DNA from: an uncultured Bacteroidota bacterium
GTDB taxonomy: Bacteria; Bacteroidota; Bacteroidia; Chitinophagales; Chitinophagaceae
Assembly: GCA_903882805.1 (NCBI GenBank)
Contig: CAIRYK010000070.1
Coordinates: forward strand, 1 to 64,000
Length of the DNA stretch: 64,000 nucleotides
Direction of reading: 5' to 3'
Both the position numbers and the translations under genes were made by a program. Of the stretch, positions 18,166 through 27,316 are shown in pieces. A model generated the notes under the pieces. The model saw only the letters and a list, made by a program, of their open reading frames with translations. It searched no databases and was not told the DNA's origin. The first letter of the stretch is position 1, and each line of letters begins with the position of its first letter.

Positions 18166-19360
18166 GATTCCTCAATTCAATAATTTCATCAACAATACAA
18201 CCGGCAACAGCGGCCTTACTTTGCAAAGGTAAGGCTTTGATTGCTCCATTTCGGGTAAGCAGGGTCACCTTATTAGTATCTACACCAAAGCCAGCGCCTT
18301 CATCGCGCAGCGAGTTTAGAACAATCATATCTGCGTTCTTATCTACTAGCTTTTTCTGAGCATACTCCATCTCTTGCCTGGTTTCCAATGCAAAGCCAAC
18401 TAACGTTTGTCCGGGTTGTTTTATTTTACCGAGAGTGGCCAAAATATCCTTGGTCTTTGTTAATTCAATATATAGGCCATCATCTTGCTTCTTGATCTTT
18501 TCATCTGCAGTTATCACTGGCTTATAATCAGCCACTGCCGCCGATAACACCGCTACTTGTACTTTATCGTATACTGTCATGCAAGCATTATACATTTCTT
18601 CAGCGCTCTCTACCCGCAGTACTTTTATTTTACCATGGTTTATGTCCAGATGGCTTGGTCCTAATACCAAAGTAACATCCGCTCCTTTCTGGGCTAATGC
18701 CTCTGCTATTGCCATCCCCATTTTACCAGTAGAGAAATTGCCAATAAAACGCACTGGATCTAGTCGTTCATAGGTGGGTCCCGCTGTCACCAGCGCCTCA
18801 ACACCAGTTAGTAATGCACTATCTCGAAAATAATTGGTAAGCGCCTCTACCATATCCTCAGGTTCGGCCATACGCCCCGGACCAACCAAACCACTCGCAA
18901 GGTCGCCAACACCTACAGGAATAACGGTATTCCCGTTGGCCGATACAATTGCAACGTTTTTACGCGTAGTTGCGTGTAGCCACATATCCTCATCCATAGC
19001 CGGAGCGATAAATACTGGACAACGCGCAGATAGGTAAACAGCGCATACCAGATTATCGCATATACCATTTGCTAACTTGGCAAGAGTGTTAGCGCTACAG
19101 GGAGCTATAATCATAGCATCTGCCCATAACCCGAGCTCTACATGATTATTCCATGCTGCGCCATCGCTCACACCCGCCAAAGCAGGCCATTTAGAAAGCG
19201 TAGATAATACCAGCGGACTAACAAAGGCTGCCGCCGAACTGGTTAATACTACTCTCACTTCCGCCCCGGCCTTTACAAGCAGCCTTACAAAATGCGGCAT
19301 TTTATATGCCGCAATACTGCCTGTAATACCTACTACTATTCGCTTACCTGCTAATGACAT
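18149..19360 (-). CDS. coaBC: CoaBC phosphopantothenoylcysteine synthetase/decarboxylase
   Basis: This bifunctional coenzyme A enzyme (403 residues from ATG 19360; a TTG at 19381 would add seven) joins cysteine to 4'-phosphopantothenate and then decarboxylates it. The N-terminal flavin decarboxylase (1-185) shows VVGITGSIAAYKMPHFVR, APCSANTLAKLANGICDN and the substrate-clamp APAMDEDMW, with Asp where enterobacterial Dfp has Asn. That variant appears usual in this phylum. The C-terminal synthetase shows AGPTYERLDPVRFIGNFSTG and FALET. The porD start codon lies inside its 3' end. Confidence 0.94.
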   Translation of the reverse strand: MSLAGKRIVVGITGSIAAYKMPHFVRLLVKAGAEVRVVLTSSAAAFVSPLVLSTLSKWPALAGVSDGAAWNNHVELGLWADAMIIAPCSANTLAKLANGICDNLVCAVYLSARCPVFIAPAMDEDMWLHATTRKNVAIVSANGNTVIPVGVGDLASGLVGPGRMAEPEDMVEALTNYFRDSALLTGVEALVTAGPTYERLDPVRFIGNFSTGKMGMAIAEALAQKGADVTLVLGPSHLDINHGKIKVLRVESAEEMYNACMTVYDKVQVAVLSAAVADYKPVITADEKIKKQDDGLYIELTKTKDILATLGKIKQPGQTLVGFALETRQEMEYAQKKLVDKNADMIVLNSLRDEGAGFGVDTNKVTLLTRNGAIKALPLQSKAAVAGCIVDEIIELRNHETTV

Positions 19361-19436
19361 GTTATCGATTGGGTTACGCAATTTAGCTTTTTAGTGCAAT
19401 ATACGGAGTAGTCAGATTGTCTGACGGCAACCATAT

Positions 19437-21830
19437 CTACACCTTTCGTTTTATTCCGAAATCTATCCGGTAAGAAAACAATGGTAGAAATCCAAGTTGG
19501 TACTGCTTAAAAAAAGGATATGGATTGCCCTGAGCCGCAAGGTCAGAACTGTACGTTAGCGAAAGCAAGTTTTTGGTGTTAGTAATATTCACTAAATCAA
19601 GGGCAATTTCGTGTGTGAACTTTTTTGCGTTTATACGTACACCTATCTTCAAATCGGCTCTAAAGTACGATGGAAAACGTAAGGTATTGCGCGCGTCATC
19701 TTTTACCACCATATCGCCAATTCTATTAGAGGCCACCGTATCGACAGGAGAATACAACTTACCGCCTATGAACGTAGCTTTCAAACCGCCTATCAGAGCG
19801 CCGTACTTGCCAAGCTTATGTTCATATCCGCCCAATATATTGAATGCATAATTGCTATTGAAATCAGTGCTATGAAAAACGCCATCGTTACCCTGCGCCT
19901 TAGAATCAAATACCGAACCTGTAAGCAATGCGTAATAGCCATTGCTAAACTTTTTTTCAAGGGTCATTTCAAGACCATAGTTAAACCCAGTGCCTGTATT
20001 CTGTAACTGACCGGGAAAATCACGTGAAAACGTAGAACCCTGATTCAATGCAGAATATGATGAGCCAATTCTGGTTTCAACAGGAACTTCAAAAAGATAC
20101 TGATGGTAAGCTTCAGTGCGTAGTCTTATTGTGTTGCTCAGTATACGTTCATAACCTACTACAAGATGTTGGCTACGTGTAAATCCAATATTCTTGTTTC
20201 TTGACACGCCCGACGAATCGAGGGCGTAGTACTGGTATAGCGATTGCATCTGACTCTGTAATCCGTAGCCTGCCGTAAATATATTATTGTTGTTTACTGC
20301 CCATCGTCCGGCAATACGCGGCTCAAATGCCACAGAACCATTTAATGATAAATACTGGGTATGCACTCCGGCAGTTAAAGTAATACGATCTGTAGGACGG
20401 TATTTGTACTGTACATATGCTTGTGTTAGGTTTGTACCGCCTTTATAATTTGCCCTATGCAACCAGTCCTGACGTGTGGTTGGATATTGGCGGCTGCTAT
20501 CTATAAGATTCGCATAGTAGTAATTATTTATTACGCCTGCTTTAAATGTCCTACGCGCTGATACTTTTTTATTTACAAATAAATGTGCAACCGTAGAATA
20601 AGTTGCAAAATCGTAACCTAAAATATCTTTCATTGAATCTAAACTAAAATTAGCTCCGCGAAACACTTTAACATGCTTTGCCCAGATATCATTAACGGTT
20701 TCAGCAACAGTTAGCTTAATCACCGTTTTTTTATTAGCATTCCAAGTATAGGCGCCGCCAATAATGCCTGCGTTTGCATTAAAATACTGGTCTCTGTCCG
20801 ACTCGCCATACAACTGAGCAGACGGCTCCTTTAAAGTGCTGACAATAAGGTCGATGCCGCTCAACCCACCTATACCAAAGAAAGAAAGATTACTACTCTT
20901 ACCAATTGGGAAATTCAGTTTAAAGCTAGCATCCTGATAATTGGGAACAGAAGTGGTACCGATCTTGATATTAAACCCTTGAAATAACTGCAGCGTACTA
21001 TAGCGGTAAGTAATCAAAAACGAAGATCCCTTCTTCCTTGATAAGGGACCTTCAGCGGCGAGCTCCGTACCTAAAAATCCCAATTGACCAGTAAATTCAT
21101 ATTTATCATTGTTACCATTACGTAACCTGAGATCAAATACTCCTGCATTGGCATTACCATATTCTGCAGGAAAAGCGCCCATGAAAAAATCGCTGTTGCC
21201 TAGTGTTTTGCTATTAAGCATACTTACCGGACCACCGGTAGTACCGGGTACAGCAAAGTGGTTGGGATTAGGAATGTCTATACCTTCCAGGCGCCACAAC
21301 ACCCCCTGCGGACTATTACCTCTTATTACAATATCATTACGCGAATCGTCGCCACCTTGCGCTCCGGCAAAATTAGATGCCATCCTAGCTGGATCAGATC
21401 TACTACCTGCATAACGCTCCGTTTCCTGTACATCGAACTGACGAGCGCTTACTAAAGCCATATCGTTGATATGTTCGCGTTTATGAACAACAGTAACCTC
21501 TGTCATTTTTACAGCAGACTCTTCCATTTCCACATTTAGTATTACTTCCTTTGCGGAGGTAACCAATACGTCTGTAAGCAATACTGTTTGATACCCAATA
21601 TAGGTATACGAAAGCTTTCGCTTCCCAACCGGCAATTGTGCAATTAAGTAGTTACCATCACTGTCGCTGACCGCGCCAAGTTGAAAATCTTTTTCCACAA
21701 CACTAACAAGAACTCCCACTAATGGTGATTTGGATTCTTTATCCAAAACTCTACCTCTCAGAGTTTGAGTACTTTGACAAAATCCTGTAATAGAAATTAA
21801 TAAAGCAAAAAAAGATAAAAGCAAACGCAT
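19437..21830 (-). CDS. TonB-dependent receptor with carboxypeptidase-like N-terminal domain
   Basis: This 797-residue outer-membrane receptor starts at ATG 21830, giving signal peptide MRLLLSFFALLISITGFCQ; an in-frame codon at 21839 would add three residues. A carboxypeptidase-regulatory-like domain (RGRVLDKESKSPLVGVLVSV) precedes a plug with DIVIRGNSPQGVLWRLEGID and a long barrel. The plug lacks the usual GPASxLYG-type motif and carries SKTLGNSDFFMGAFPAEYGN instead, as in the receptor-like proteins of this phylum with few known ligands. There is no SusD neighbour. Substrate unknown. Monocistronic by position. Confidence 0.85.
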   Translation of the reverse strand: MRLLLSFFALLISITGFCQSTQTLRGRVLDKESKSPLVGVLVSVVEKDFQLGAVSDSDGNYLIAQLPVGKRKLSYTYIGYQTVLLTDVLVTSAKEVILNVEMEESAVKMTEVTVVHKREHINDMALVSARQFDVQETERYAGSRSDPARMASNFAGAQGGDDSRNDIVIRGNSPQGVLWRLEGIDIPNPNHFAVPGTTGGPVSMLNSKTLGNSDFFMGAFPAEYGNANAGVFDLRLRNGNNDKYEFTGQLGFLGTELAAEGPLSRKKGSSFLITYRYSTLQLFQGFNIKIGTTSVPNYQDASFKLNFPIGKSSNLSFFGIGGLSGIDLIVSTLKEPSAQLYGESDRDQYFNANAGIIGGAYTWNANKKTVIKLTVAETVNDIWAKHVKVFRGANFSLDSMKDILGYDFATYSTVAHLFVNKKVSARRTFKAGVINNYYYANLIDSSRQYPTTRQDWLHRANYKGGTNLTQAYVQYKYRPTDRITLTAGVHTQYLSLNGSVAFEPRIAGRWAVNNNNIFTAGYGLQSQMQSLYQYYALDSSGVSRNKNIGFTRSQHLVVGYERILSNTIRLRTEAYHQYLFEVPVETRIGSSYSALNQGSTFSRDFPGQLQNTGTGFNYGLEMTLEKKFSNGYYALLTGSVFDSKAQGNDGVFHSTDFNSNYAFNILGGYEHKLGKYGALIGGLKATFIGGKLYSPVDTVASNRIGDMVVKDDARNTLRFPSYFRADLKIGVRINAKKFTHEIALDLVNITNTKNLLSLTYSSDLAAQGNPYPFFKQYQLGFLPLFSYRIDFGIKRKV

Positions 21831-21884
21831 ATCAAGCAATCTTTATTAAAGTGAAGAGCAAAAATGAAAAATAATACAATTAAA

Positions 21885-22799
21885 CTACAACTTCTCCTTC
21901 AACCGAAAACTTATCATCTTACTGTTATTGACCTTTGTGGTATAAACATCAATTTCGCAATTACTCTGATTGGTAAATTTATAATCAAAATTGTGGCAAT
22001 CATGGTCAGCCAACACAGCCTGATTCCTCAACAGTATTTTCTTTATAAATGCAATTCTCGTATTCAAATACACTTTTTCAAGTGTCCCCATTGGTATTGT
22101 TCGGAAGCACTTTACAGGTTCCATTCCATCAGGCTCGTCAAACTTCTTTGTGACTTTCCACTCCGGAAAATAAATAGAGCGTTGTTTTAGCTTACCATTA
22201 TCCCCGTAAAAGAAGCTTTCTACATGAACAACATCTTTATTGTTATCATTAAGCCTAACTTCTTTAATTTTCACATTGTTCTTGTCAAAGTAAGTTTTTG
22301 TGTAAAATTCAATTTTGCCATTGTAATAACTACTTTCTGAAACAATACGTTCTCCAGTTTTCTTATCACTGGTATAAGAAAACAACTTTCTATAATTATT
22401 ACCATTAACCTTGTTATCCTCAGTATGTGAAATCAACACATTTTTATCATCATATTTATATTCATTTACCAATTGTAAGGCTTCATCCTTATACTCTTCA
22501 GTGCGTACAAGCTGCTTTTTGCCATTATAATAGGCGCCTCTCTTAATCGTTGCTTTATCTTTTATAGGGTGATCTATTACCATAATAACAGCGCTATCTG
22601 AAGAAATAAAAGTTGTTAAACTATCTGCAAAAAACAATTTTGCGCTATCTGTATGAGTGTAGTTATAAACATACTCATGCACAATAAATCCGGTTTTGTA
22701 ATTATTCCAGCCAAGTTTAAACGTGGGCTGAGCAAAACATGCAAACGCAATTAGCGACAATAAGATATAAAAACCACCAAACCTGTATATCTTTCTCAA
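21885..22799 (-). CDS. Secreted protein of unknown function with repeated YKYD-type strands
   Basis: I do not recognise a family. The 304-residue protein has a signal peptide ending ACFAQ. The mature part is rich in short beta segments such as YYNGKKQLVRTEEYKDE, YKYDDKNVLISH and FFYGDNGKLKQRSIYFPEW, which recall the antiparallel repeats of MORN-like or YD-like proteins. Translation begins at TTG 22799; a stop three codons upstream and no earlier ATG make this the only long option. It precedes the TonB receptor on the same strand with a 54-bp gap, so the two may form an operon. Confidence 0.55.
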   Translation of the reverse strand: MRKIYRFGGFYILLSLIAFACFAQPTFKLGWNNYKTGFIVHEYVYNYTHTDSAKLFFADSLTTFISSDSAVIMVIDHPIKDKATIKRGAYYNGKKQLVRTEEYKDEALQLVNEYKYDDKNVLISHTEDNKVNGNNYRKLFSYTSDKKTGERIVSESSYYNGKIEFYTKTYFDKNNVKIKEVRLNDNNKDVVHVESFFYGDNGKLKQRSIYFPEWKVTKKFDEPDGMEPVKCFRTIPMGTLEKVYLNTRIAFIKKILLRNQAVLADHDCHNFDYKFTNQSNCEIDVYTTKVNNSKMISFRLKEKL

Positions 22800-22909
22800 C
22801 TTCTACTTTTTAATGGTTACAAAATAAGTAAGTATAACTACATTTTTATAAAATCTTCAAAAAAAGACCTACATACAAAAATGTACGACAAAAACGAACT
22901 AAAGCAAAA

Positions 22910-22938
22910 AGTCCAACTTTCAGATAGAAAGTTGGACT
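22910..22938 (-). terminator. Terminator of the gldKLMN operon
   Basis: AGTCCAACTTTC (22910-22921) and its perfect complement (22927-22938) form a 12-bp stem with a 5-nt loop. Read on the minus strand it is followed by TTTTGC. It lies 28 bp beyond the stop of the barrel gene, which places that gene inside the gld transcript. Confidence 0.8.
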
Positions 22939-22965
22939 CCTGTTTATGAAATGATTGAAAATGAC

Positions 22966-23733
22966 TTAGTCAGACAAATGGCGAGCATACTCCTTAATAC
23001 CGTTCTCATCATAGTAAGTATCGTAGATATGACCAAGATAAAAACAAAGATTAAACGAAAGAACTGAGTACATGTCATTGTAAAAGTTATTTGCCGGTGG
23101 ATTTGAGAAATTATATCCATCCACATAATCAGAGAACGTGTAGTTAAACTGATAATTTATGTTGAAATAACAATTCTTCTTGAGGTGCAAGTTAAAACCA
23201 AAATTGTAAGGTATGTAAGGCACCATCTCGCTGGTCTTAATATACTTAGCATTGTAATCACGAATTTCTAAACGATCCCTGTTCTTAAATTTGTAGGTGA
23301 TGTTTGAAATATCGTTAAACATAACACCAACACCACAACGGAAATACAAACCGAACAAATTTTTCCAAAGATAATTGTTAGGATATTTGAAAAACTGACC
23401 TAAAGAAACTGTACCATTAAGATTGACAGACGTGTACTGGTTATACATACTCATACCGTTCGTCCAGTGGTTTCTGTATTCTTCACTGTTTAGCGCACCA
23501 CGAGATGCCTCCAAACCAATACTCGTATAGGAATTGAAATTCCTGGCAAAATTCAGCACATATACTGGCTGAGAAATTGACTTGTCAAGGTCGCCATACA
23601 TATGGCTGTTGCCTATGCCAATACCTAAAGAGTACTTGCTAAATGGCCAGAACGGTTCCAATCTTACCTGAGCAAAAGAGGATATAGAAGTTGCTACAAG
23701 AGCAGACAGAAGAACAATAACTTTCATTTTCAT
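22966..23733 (-). CDS. Outer-membrane beta-barrel protein, PorG/DUF6089-like, in gld operon
   Basis: This 255-residue protein has a signal peptide ending ISSFAQ and an alternating-hydrophobic strand pattern of a small barrel. The opening GIGIGNSHMYGDLDKS resembles the glycine-rich first strand of PorG-type T9SS barrels. ATG 23733 is preferred over a TTG two codons earlier. It follows gldN by 32 bp and is enclosed by the operon terminator, so a role in T9SS assembly or in anchoring the GldK/N ring is a reasonable inference. No enzymatic motifs are seen. The PorG assignment is tentative. Confidence 0.65.
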   Translation of the reverse strand: MKMKVIVLLSALVATSISSFAQVRLEPFWPFSKYSLGIGIGNSHMYGDLDKSISQPVYVLNFARNFNSYTSIGLEASRGALNSEEYRNHWTNGMSMYNQYTSVNLNGTVSLGQFFKYPNNYLWKNLFGLYFRCGVGVMFNDISNITYKFKNRDRLEIRDYNAKYIKTSEMVPYIPYNFGFNLHLKKNCYFNINYQFNYTFSDYVDGYNFSNPPANNFYNDMYSVLSFNLCFYLGHIYDTYYDENGIKEYARHLSD

Positions 23734-23765
23734 ATGCAATACTTTTTATAAATCTTCGATAATTT

Positions 23766-24803
23766 TTAATACTTCCAGATACTCTTCTTGAATGCTTCGA
23801 TTTCGCGCTCTATCCTGTCAGACTCAGCAATCTGTTTAGCTTCATCGTTCGGAAACTTATCCTTAATGGTCATTTCTGAAGGGTTAGATTCTTTAACGAT
23901 GCGCGTTTTGAATTGCCTTTGTATAAAGATATCATCATAGCTAATGTTGTAAATATCCCTCTGTGTATCATATATTTCGCGGCTTGCAAAAGGTACGCGA
24001 CACTGTGGGAAATACAACCAGAAAGGATGGAGATCTGTAATATATTCACCTGAACTGGTTTTCAACTTCTTGATAGGAGCTAATCCAATCATCTGTGTAA
24101 TTAAACGACCTCTGGTCTTATCGAAATAAATATCCTCTTTCAGCTCAAATTTTGTTACAGAGTCTGGATTGAAATCTTTGAAGATAGTTTTCGTTCCAAT
24201 TTCCTGACCGTTGTCATCATAAGTAGAAACAGTTTCACTATCTGCAAATTGCTTCATCACCTGCGAATATGTAAGACGGCTTGTAAACTTCTCGTCTTTG
24301 TACGCAATCAACTTACCTTTCTTTATTGACTCCATTATTATGGCAATCAACGTTTCACCAGGCACAGCAAACATTTTGTTCACAGAATCAGTAAGATCAA
24401 TTGTTCTCCACAAACGCTTGTAGAACTTAATGTTATTTCTGTCTTGTCTTGGAAATGCAAACGGTTTAGCGCCTCTGAGCAGTGGAATTTTGTACATGCC
24501 ATCAACCGGACGAGTGCTATCGAGCGGAAAATCAATATATGCAAGCAAACTGGTATCTGCAACCAAGCCATCAGTATGCGAAGTATCAGGCAAACCATCA
24601 GTATCTGCTGGCTTCGTAGCAGCTGCTGCCTTAGCTGCAGCTTCTGCAGCGGCTTTTATGGCTGCGCTGTCTACAGCGGCTGTGTTAGTAACGTCTGCCT
24701 TTTTCTTCTTCTTTTTCTTCCCTGTTTGCGCCTCCAATACATTACTCATCCCTAAAGAAAGTAAAAGCATCAATGCAAGCAAAATATTCTTTTTCATAGT
24801 CAT
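23766..24803 (-). CDS. gldN: Gliding motility / T9SS protein GldN (PorN)
   Basis: GldN forms, with GldK, the periplasmic ring of the type IX secretion machine. The 345-residue protein has a signal peptide ending LEAQ, then a lysine tract (KKKKKKK) and an Ala-rich low-complexity linker to about residue 68. The conserved GldN domain follows: RTIDLTDSVNKMF, a DFNPDSVTKFELKEDIYFDK segment and LHPFWLYFPQCRVPFASREI. The lysine/alanine linker is longer than I would expect, and this is the one unusual part. It lies 24 bp after gldM in the gldKLMN order. Confidence 0.93.
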   Translation of the reverse strand: MTMKKNILLALMLLLSLGMSNVLEAQTGKKKKKKKADVTNTAAVDSAAIKAAAEAAAKAAAATKPADTDGLPDTSHTDGLVADTSLLAYIDFPLDSTRPVDGMYKIPLLRGAKPFAFPRQDRNNIKFYKRLWRTIDLTDSVNKMFAVPGETLIAIIMESIKKGKLIAYKDEKFTSRLTYSQVMKQFADSETVSTYDDNGQEIGTKTIFKDFNPDSVTKFELKEDIYFDKTRGRLITQMIGLAPIKKLKTSSGEYITDLHPFWLYFPQCRVPFASREIYDTQRDIYNISYDDIFIQRQFKTRIVKESNPSEMTIKDKFPNDEAKQIAESDRIEREIEAFKKSIWKY

Positions 24804-24827
24804 ATTGTTTGTACTTATTCTAACTAA

Positions 24828-26363
24828 TTACTCTACGTTAAATATAATTGGATCTAACTGCCTTTTAACTCCGTCAACACCTACACCTGTTACGAGGTCG
24901 AAATAAACTTTTGAACCTGGTGTCAGACCGTTGATACCCGCAACCATAGCCGGTGTAAATGAACCAGATGTTGATTCGTAAACCTGTGCTTCTGCACGTG
25001 GTTTAGTAATGTACATCGTCATGTGCTGGATGTTGAAAGGAGCGTCAAACTCGAAATCTTCAATTACAGCAAACACTTTGTTCTGTTGTTTCATTGCAGC
25101 TGCGCTCATTTTGCCGCCGCCTTTACCGCCAAATTTCAAGTGCGGAGGAGGAATACGTTTAACACGGAACTTACTAGTACCCAATGTTGTAGACTTTCCT
25201 TTTTCATATTCGCCAGTAACTGTTACTGTAACTTCTCCCAATGCAGCAACTTTTACCGTATAATTACCTGGAGTGCTTGTAGGAGCAATTGAACCAGAAC
25301 TGATAGATACGTGTACTTTATCCATACCGATACCTGGAGCTGAAACAGAAACAGGGTTATCAACACCAATGTAAAATACATTGAGTTTGGTTGGAGATAC
25401 AGTAGCAGATGGAGGAGCTACGGTATAAGACTGTTCTTCTGTTTTGTATTCATCAATACTACCGTCATTCTTCTTAACGCGTATAATACCTGTCCATTTA
25501 CGCTCGCCTGAGCCTGAAGCCGCAACTGTGTAAACACCTTTACCATCTGCAACTTTCAACTGAGCGCCGCCTACAGATATTTCAGGGTTTGATGTAGAGC
25601 TACTCGCTGTAAGAAACACATCTGCCTGATACTGTTGTCCACTCAAAACGTATGTTGATTTTGGAATCGCAACAGCTCTGAACTTGTCCATTACGATATC
25701 AACTTTACCAGCTCTTTCCAATACTTTACGAACTACTTCATTCTGTGTATTTTTAAGATCCGCTTGTATTTTAGTCAGCGCGGTAATTGCAGCTGTCAAA
25801 GGAATTCCTTCTCCAAAATTCTGCTCTTCCCATTTTGTGCCAATACCGAACTTCCTTGGAGGGTTTTCGGCGCTGAGCGACATTTTCATTCCTTGCTGTT
25901 CAGCAGGAGTAAGTGTTTTGAATATAAACGCTCTTACTGCATCAATTCTTTTCTTCAGATCTGCCGCTCTACCCTGCTTAATCATAAGTCTTGGAGAAAC
26001 GTCTACGTCAGCTCTGTCTTTAACATCACCACCTAATACTGTATCTCCTCCGGCTTTCTCTAATGTGTGCCTTAGGTCGATAATATATTGGTTCAGGTGA
26101 TTCATTGTGTCGCTTAATTCCAGCGCTATCTTGTGCACCGGAGCGGCGCGTACCGCATCGTTCTTAAGGTTAGTTGCCTCAAAAGACTTGAATGTAGCGT
26201 CTACAGTACTCTGTACATTCTTAGAAGAGGTTTCCATGCTCACTGTAAGGTTGTGAAAGGCATCAAGTACATGGTCCGTAACCGTGGTAGCCGCTAAACC
26301 AAGCAGTACCAGGTACAATATACCCATCATCTTTTGCCGGGGCGTTTCATTTAAAGCTGCCAT
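24828..26363 (-). CDS. gldM: Gliding motility / T9SS motor protein GldM (PorM)
   Basis: GldM couples the GldL inner-membrane motor to the periplasmic ring. The 511-residue protein begins with ETPRQKMMGILYLVLLGLAA, a cytoplasmic PRQKMM motif followed by the single transmembrane helix. A long helical periplasmic D1 domain follows, then Ig-like D2-D4 domains containing IPKSTYVLSGQQYQADVFL and SATVSPTKLNVFYIGVDNPV. Length and order match the family. Gene spacing of 24-91 bp on each side supports one operon from gldK to the barrel gene. Confidence 0.95.
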   Translation of the reverse strand: MAALNETPRQKMMGILYLVLLGLAATTVTDHVLDAFHNLTVSMETSSKNVQSTVDATFKSFEATNLKNDAVRAAPVHKIALELSDTMNHLNQYIIDLRHTLEKAGGDTVLGGDVKDRADVDVSPRLMIKQGRAADLKKRIDAVRAFIFKTLTPAEQQGMKMSLSAENPPRKFGIGTKWEEQNFGEGIPLTAAITALTKIQADLKNTQNEVVRKVLERAGKVDIVMDKFRAVAIPKSTYVLSGQQYQADVFLTASSSTSNPEISVGGAQLKVADGKGVYTVAASGSGERKWTGIIRVKKNDGSIDEYKTEEQSYTVAPPSATVSPTKLNVFYIGVDNPVSVSAPGIGMDKVHVSISSGSIAPTSTPGNYTVKVAALGEVTVTVTGEYEKGKSTTLGTSKFRVKRIPPPHLKFGGKGGGKMSAAAMKQQNKVFAVIEDFEFDAPFNIQHMTMYITKPRAEAQVYESTSGSFTPAMVAGINGLTPGSKVYFDLVTGVGVDGVKRQLDPIIFNVE

Positions 26364-26454
26364 GCGTTTTAGTGTTTTAAAGTTTTTTTAAATAAGCCGC
26401 TTTAAGTACTTACGAAGAAATACTCATCGTGACAATTTCTTTTACAAATAATAT

Positions 26455-27204
26455 TTAGTTCTTCTTGAATGCATCTAACTGAGCCTGGTAAACCTTAGTC
26501 AGGTCTGTGAGGTTCTTGTTGTATGCCTTCATACCATTTGTAGCAGCTTCAAACTCCTTAAGCATAGTAGCAGATGACGCAGTGAGTTGGTTTATAGACG
26601 CAAGTGTTTTGGAGAATTGGTCGAAACTATTGTTCATGTCAGTAACATTCTTTGTAAATGACCTCATACCCTGGCCAGCTACTTCAAATTCTTTTACCAT
26701 ACCCTGTGACGCACTCGACATAGCAGCAATAGACTGTAAAGCCTTGGTGAACTGATCAAAACCAGTAGAAACAGCAGTCATATTATCGCGGAACTTCTTA
26801 ACATCAGTTGTAGTAGACTCCATTTCCTTTACCAATTTCTCAGTAACGTTAAATGAACCAGCAACTTGATTTACAGTAGCAACAGTATTATTAAATTGTT
26901 TGAAACCCATGCTCAATGACTCAATCATTTTCGGAGTAATTGCTGTAGCCAACAAATCGTGCAAAGCAGCTCCGCCTTTATCTGTTGTGCTGCCATCTGA
27001 AGATGTAGTTTCTACGCTCATTGATGCAAAACCCAAAATAAAGAACAATACAGCTTCGGTCAAAAGACCTACTGCGATCATTATCTCACCTCCTGCAAGG
27101 TGAAGAATTTTAAACATCAAACCTACGATTACCACACTCGCTCCCCAGGAGATGATGGTATTAAGACCTATTTTCTTTTTTGCATTTGCTTGAGTACTGC
27201 TCAT
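26455..27204 (-). CDS. gldL: Gliding motility / T9SS motor protein GldL (PorL)
   Basis: GldL forms the proton-driven stator-like ring of the T9SS/gliding motor. The 249-residue protein has two transmembrane helices near the N-terminus: IISWGASVVIVGLMFKILHL and MIAVGLLTEAVLFFILGFA. The latter carries the conserved membrane Glu of the proton path. The remaining cytoplasmic part is a coiled coil with three near-repeats built on the pattern FDQF-K-L-S-ASS-M-KEFE-A-GMK. These repeats make the C-terminus longer and more regular than a minimal GldL. Confidence 0.95.
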   Translation of the reverse strand: MSSTQANAKKKIGLNTIISWGASVVIVGLMFKILHLAGGEIMIAVGLLTEAVLFFILGFASMSVETTSSDGSTTDKGGAALHDLLATAITPKMIESLSMGFKQFNNTVATVNQVAGSFNVTEKLVKEMESTTTDVKKFRDNMTAVSTGFDQFTKALQSIAAMSSASQGMVKEFEVAGQGMRSFTKNVTDMNNSFDQFSKTLASINQLTASSATMLKEFEAATNGMKAYNKNLTDLTKVYQAQLDAFKKN

Positions 27205-27316
27205 AATCTGTTTTTTTGTTGGATTGGTGATTAATTGTTTGGTTGTTATGTAATTATTGGTGTTTGTTAGTAATGTTAAGCATTGTTGAATGATAGCCCT
27301 CTAAAGAGCAAAAATA

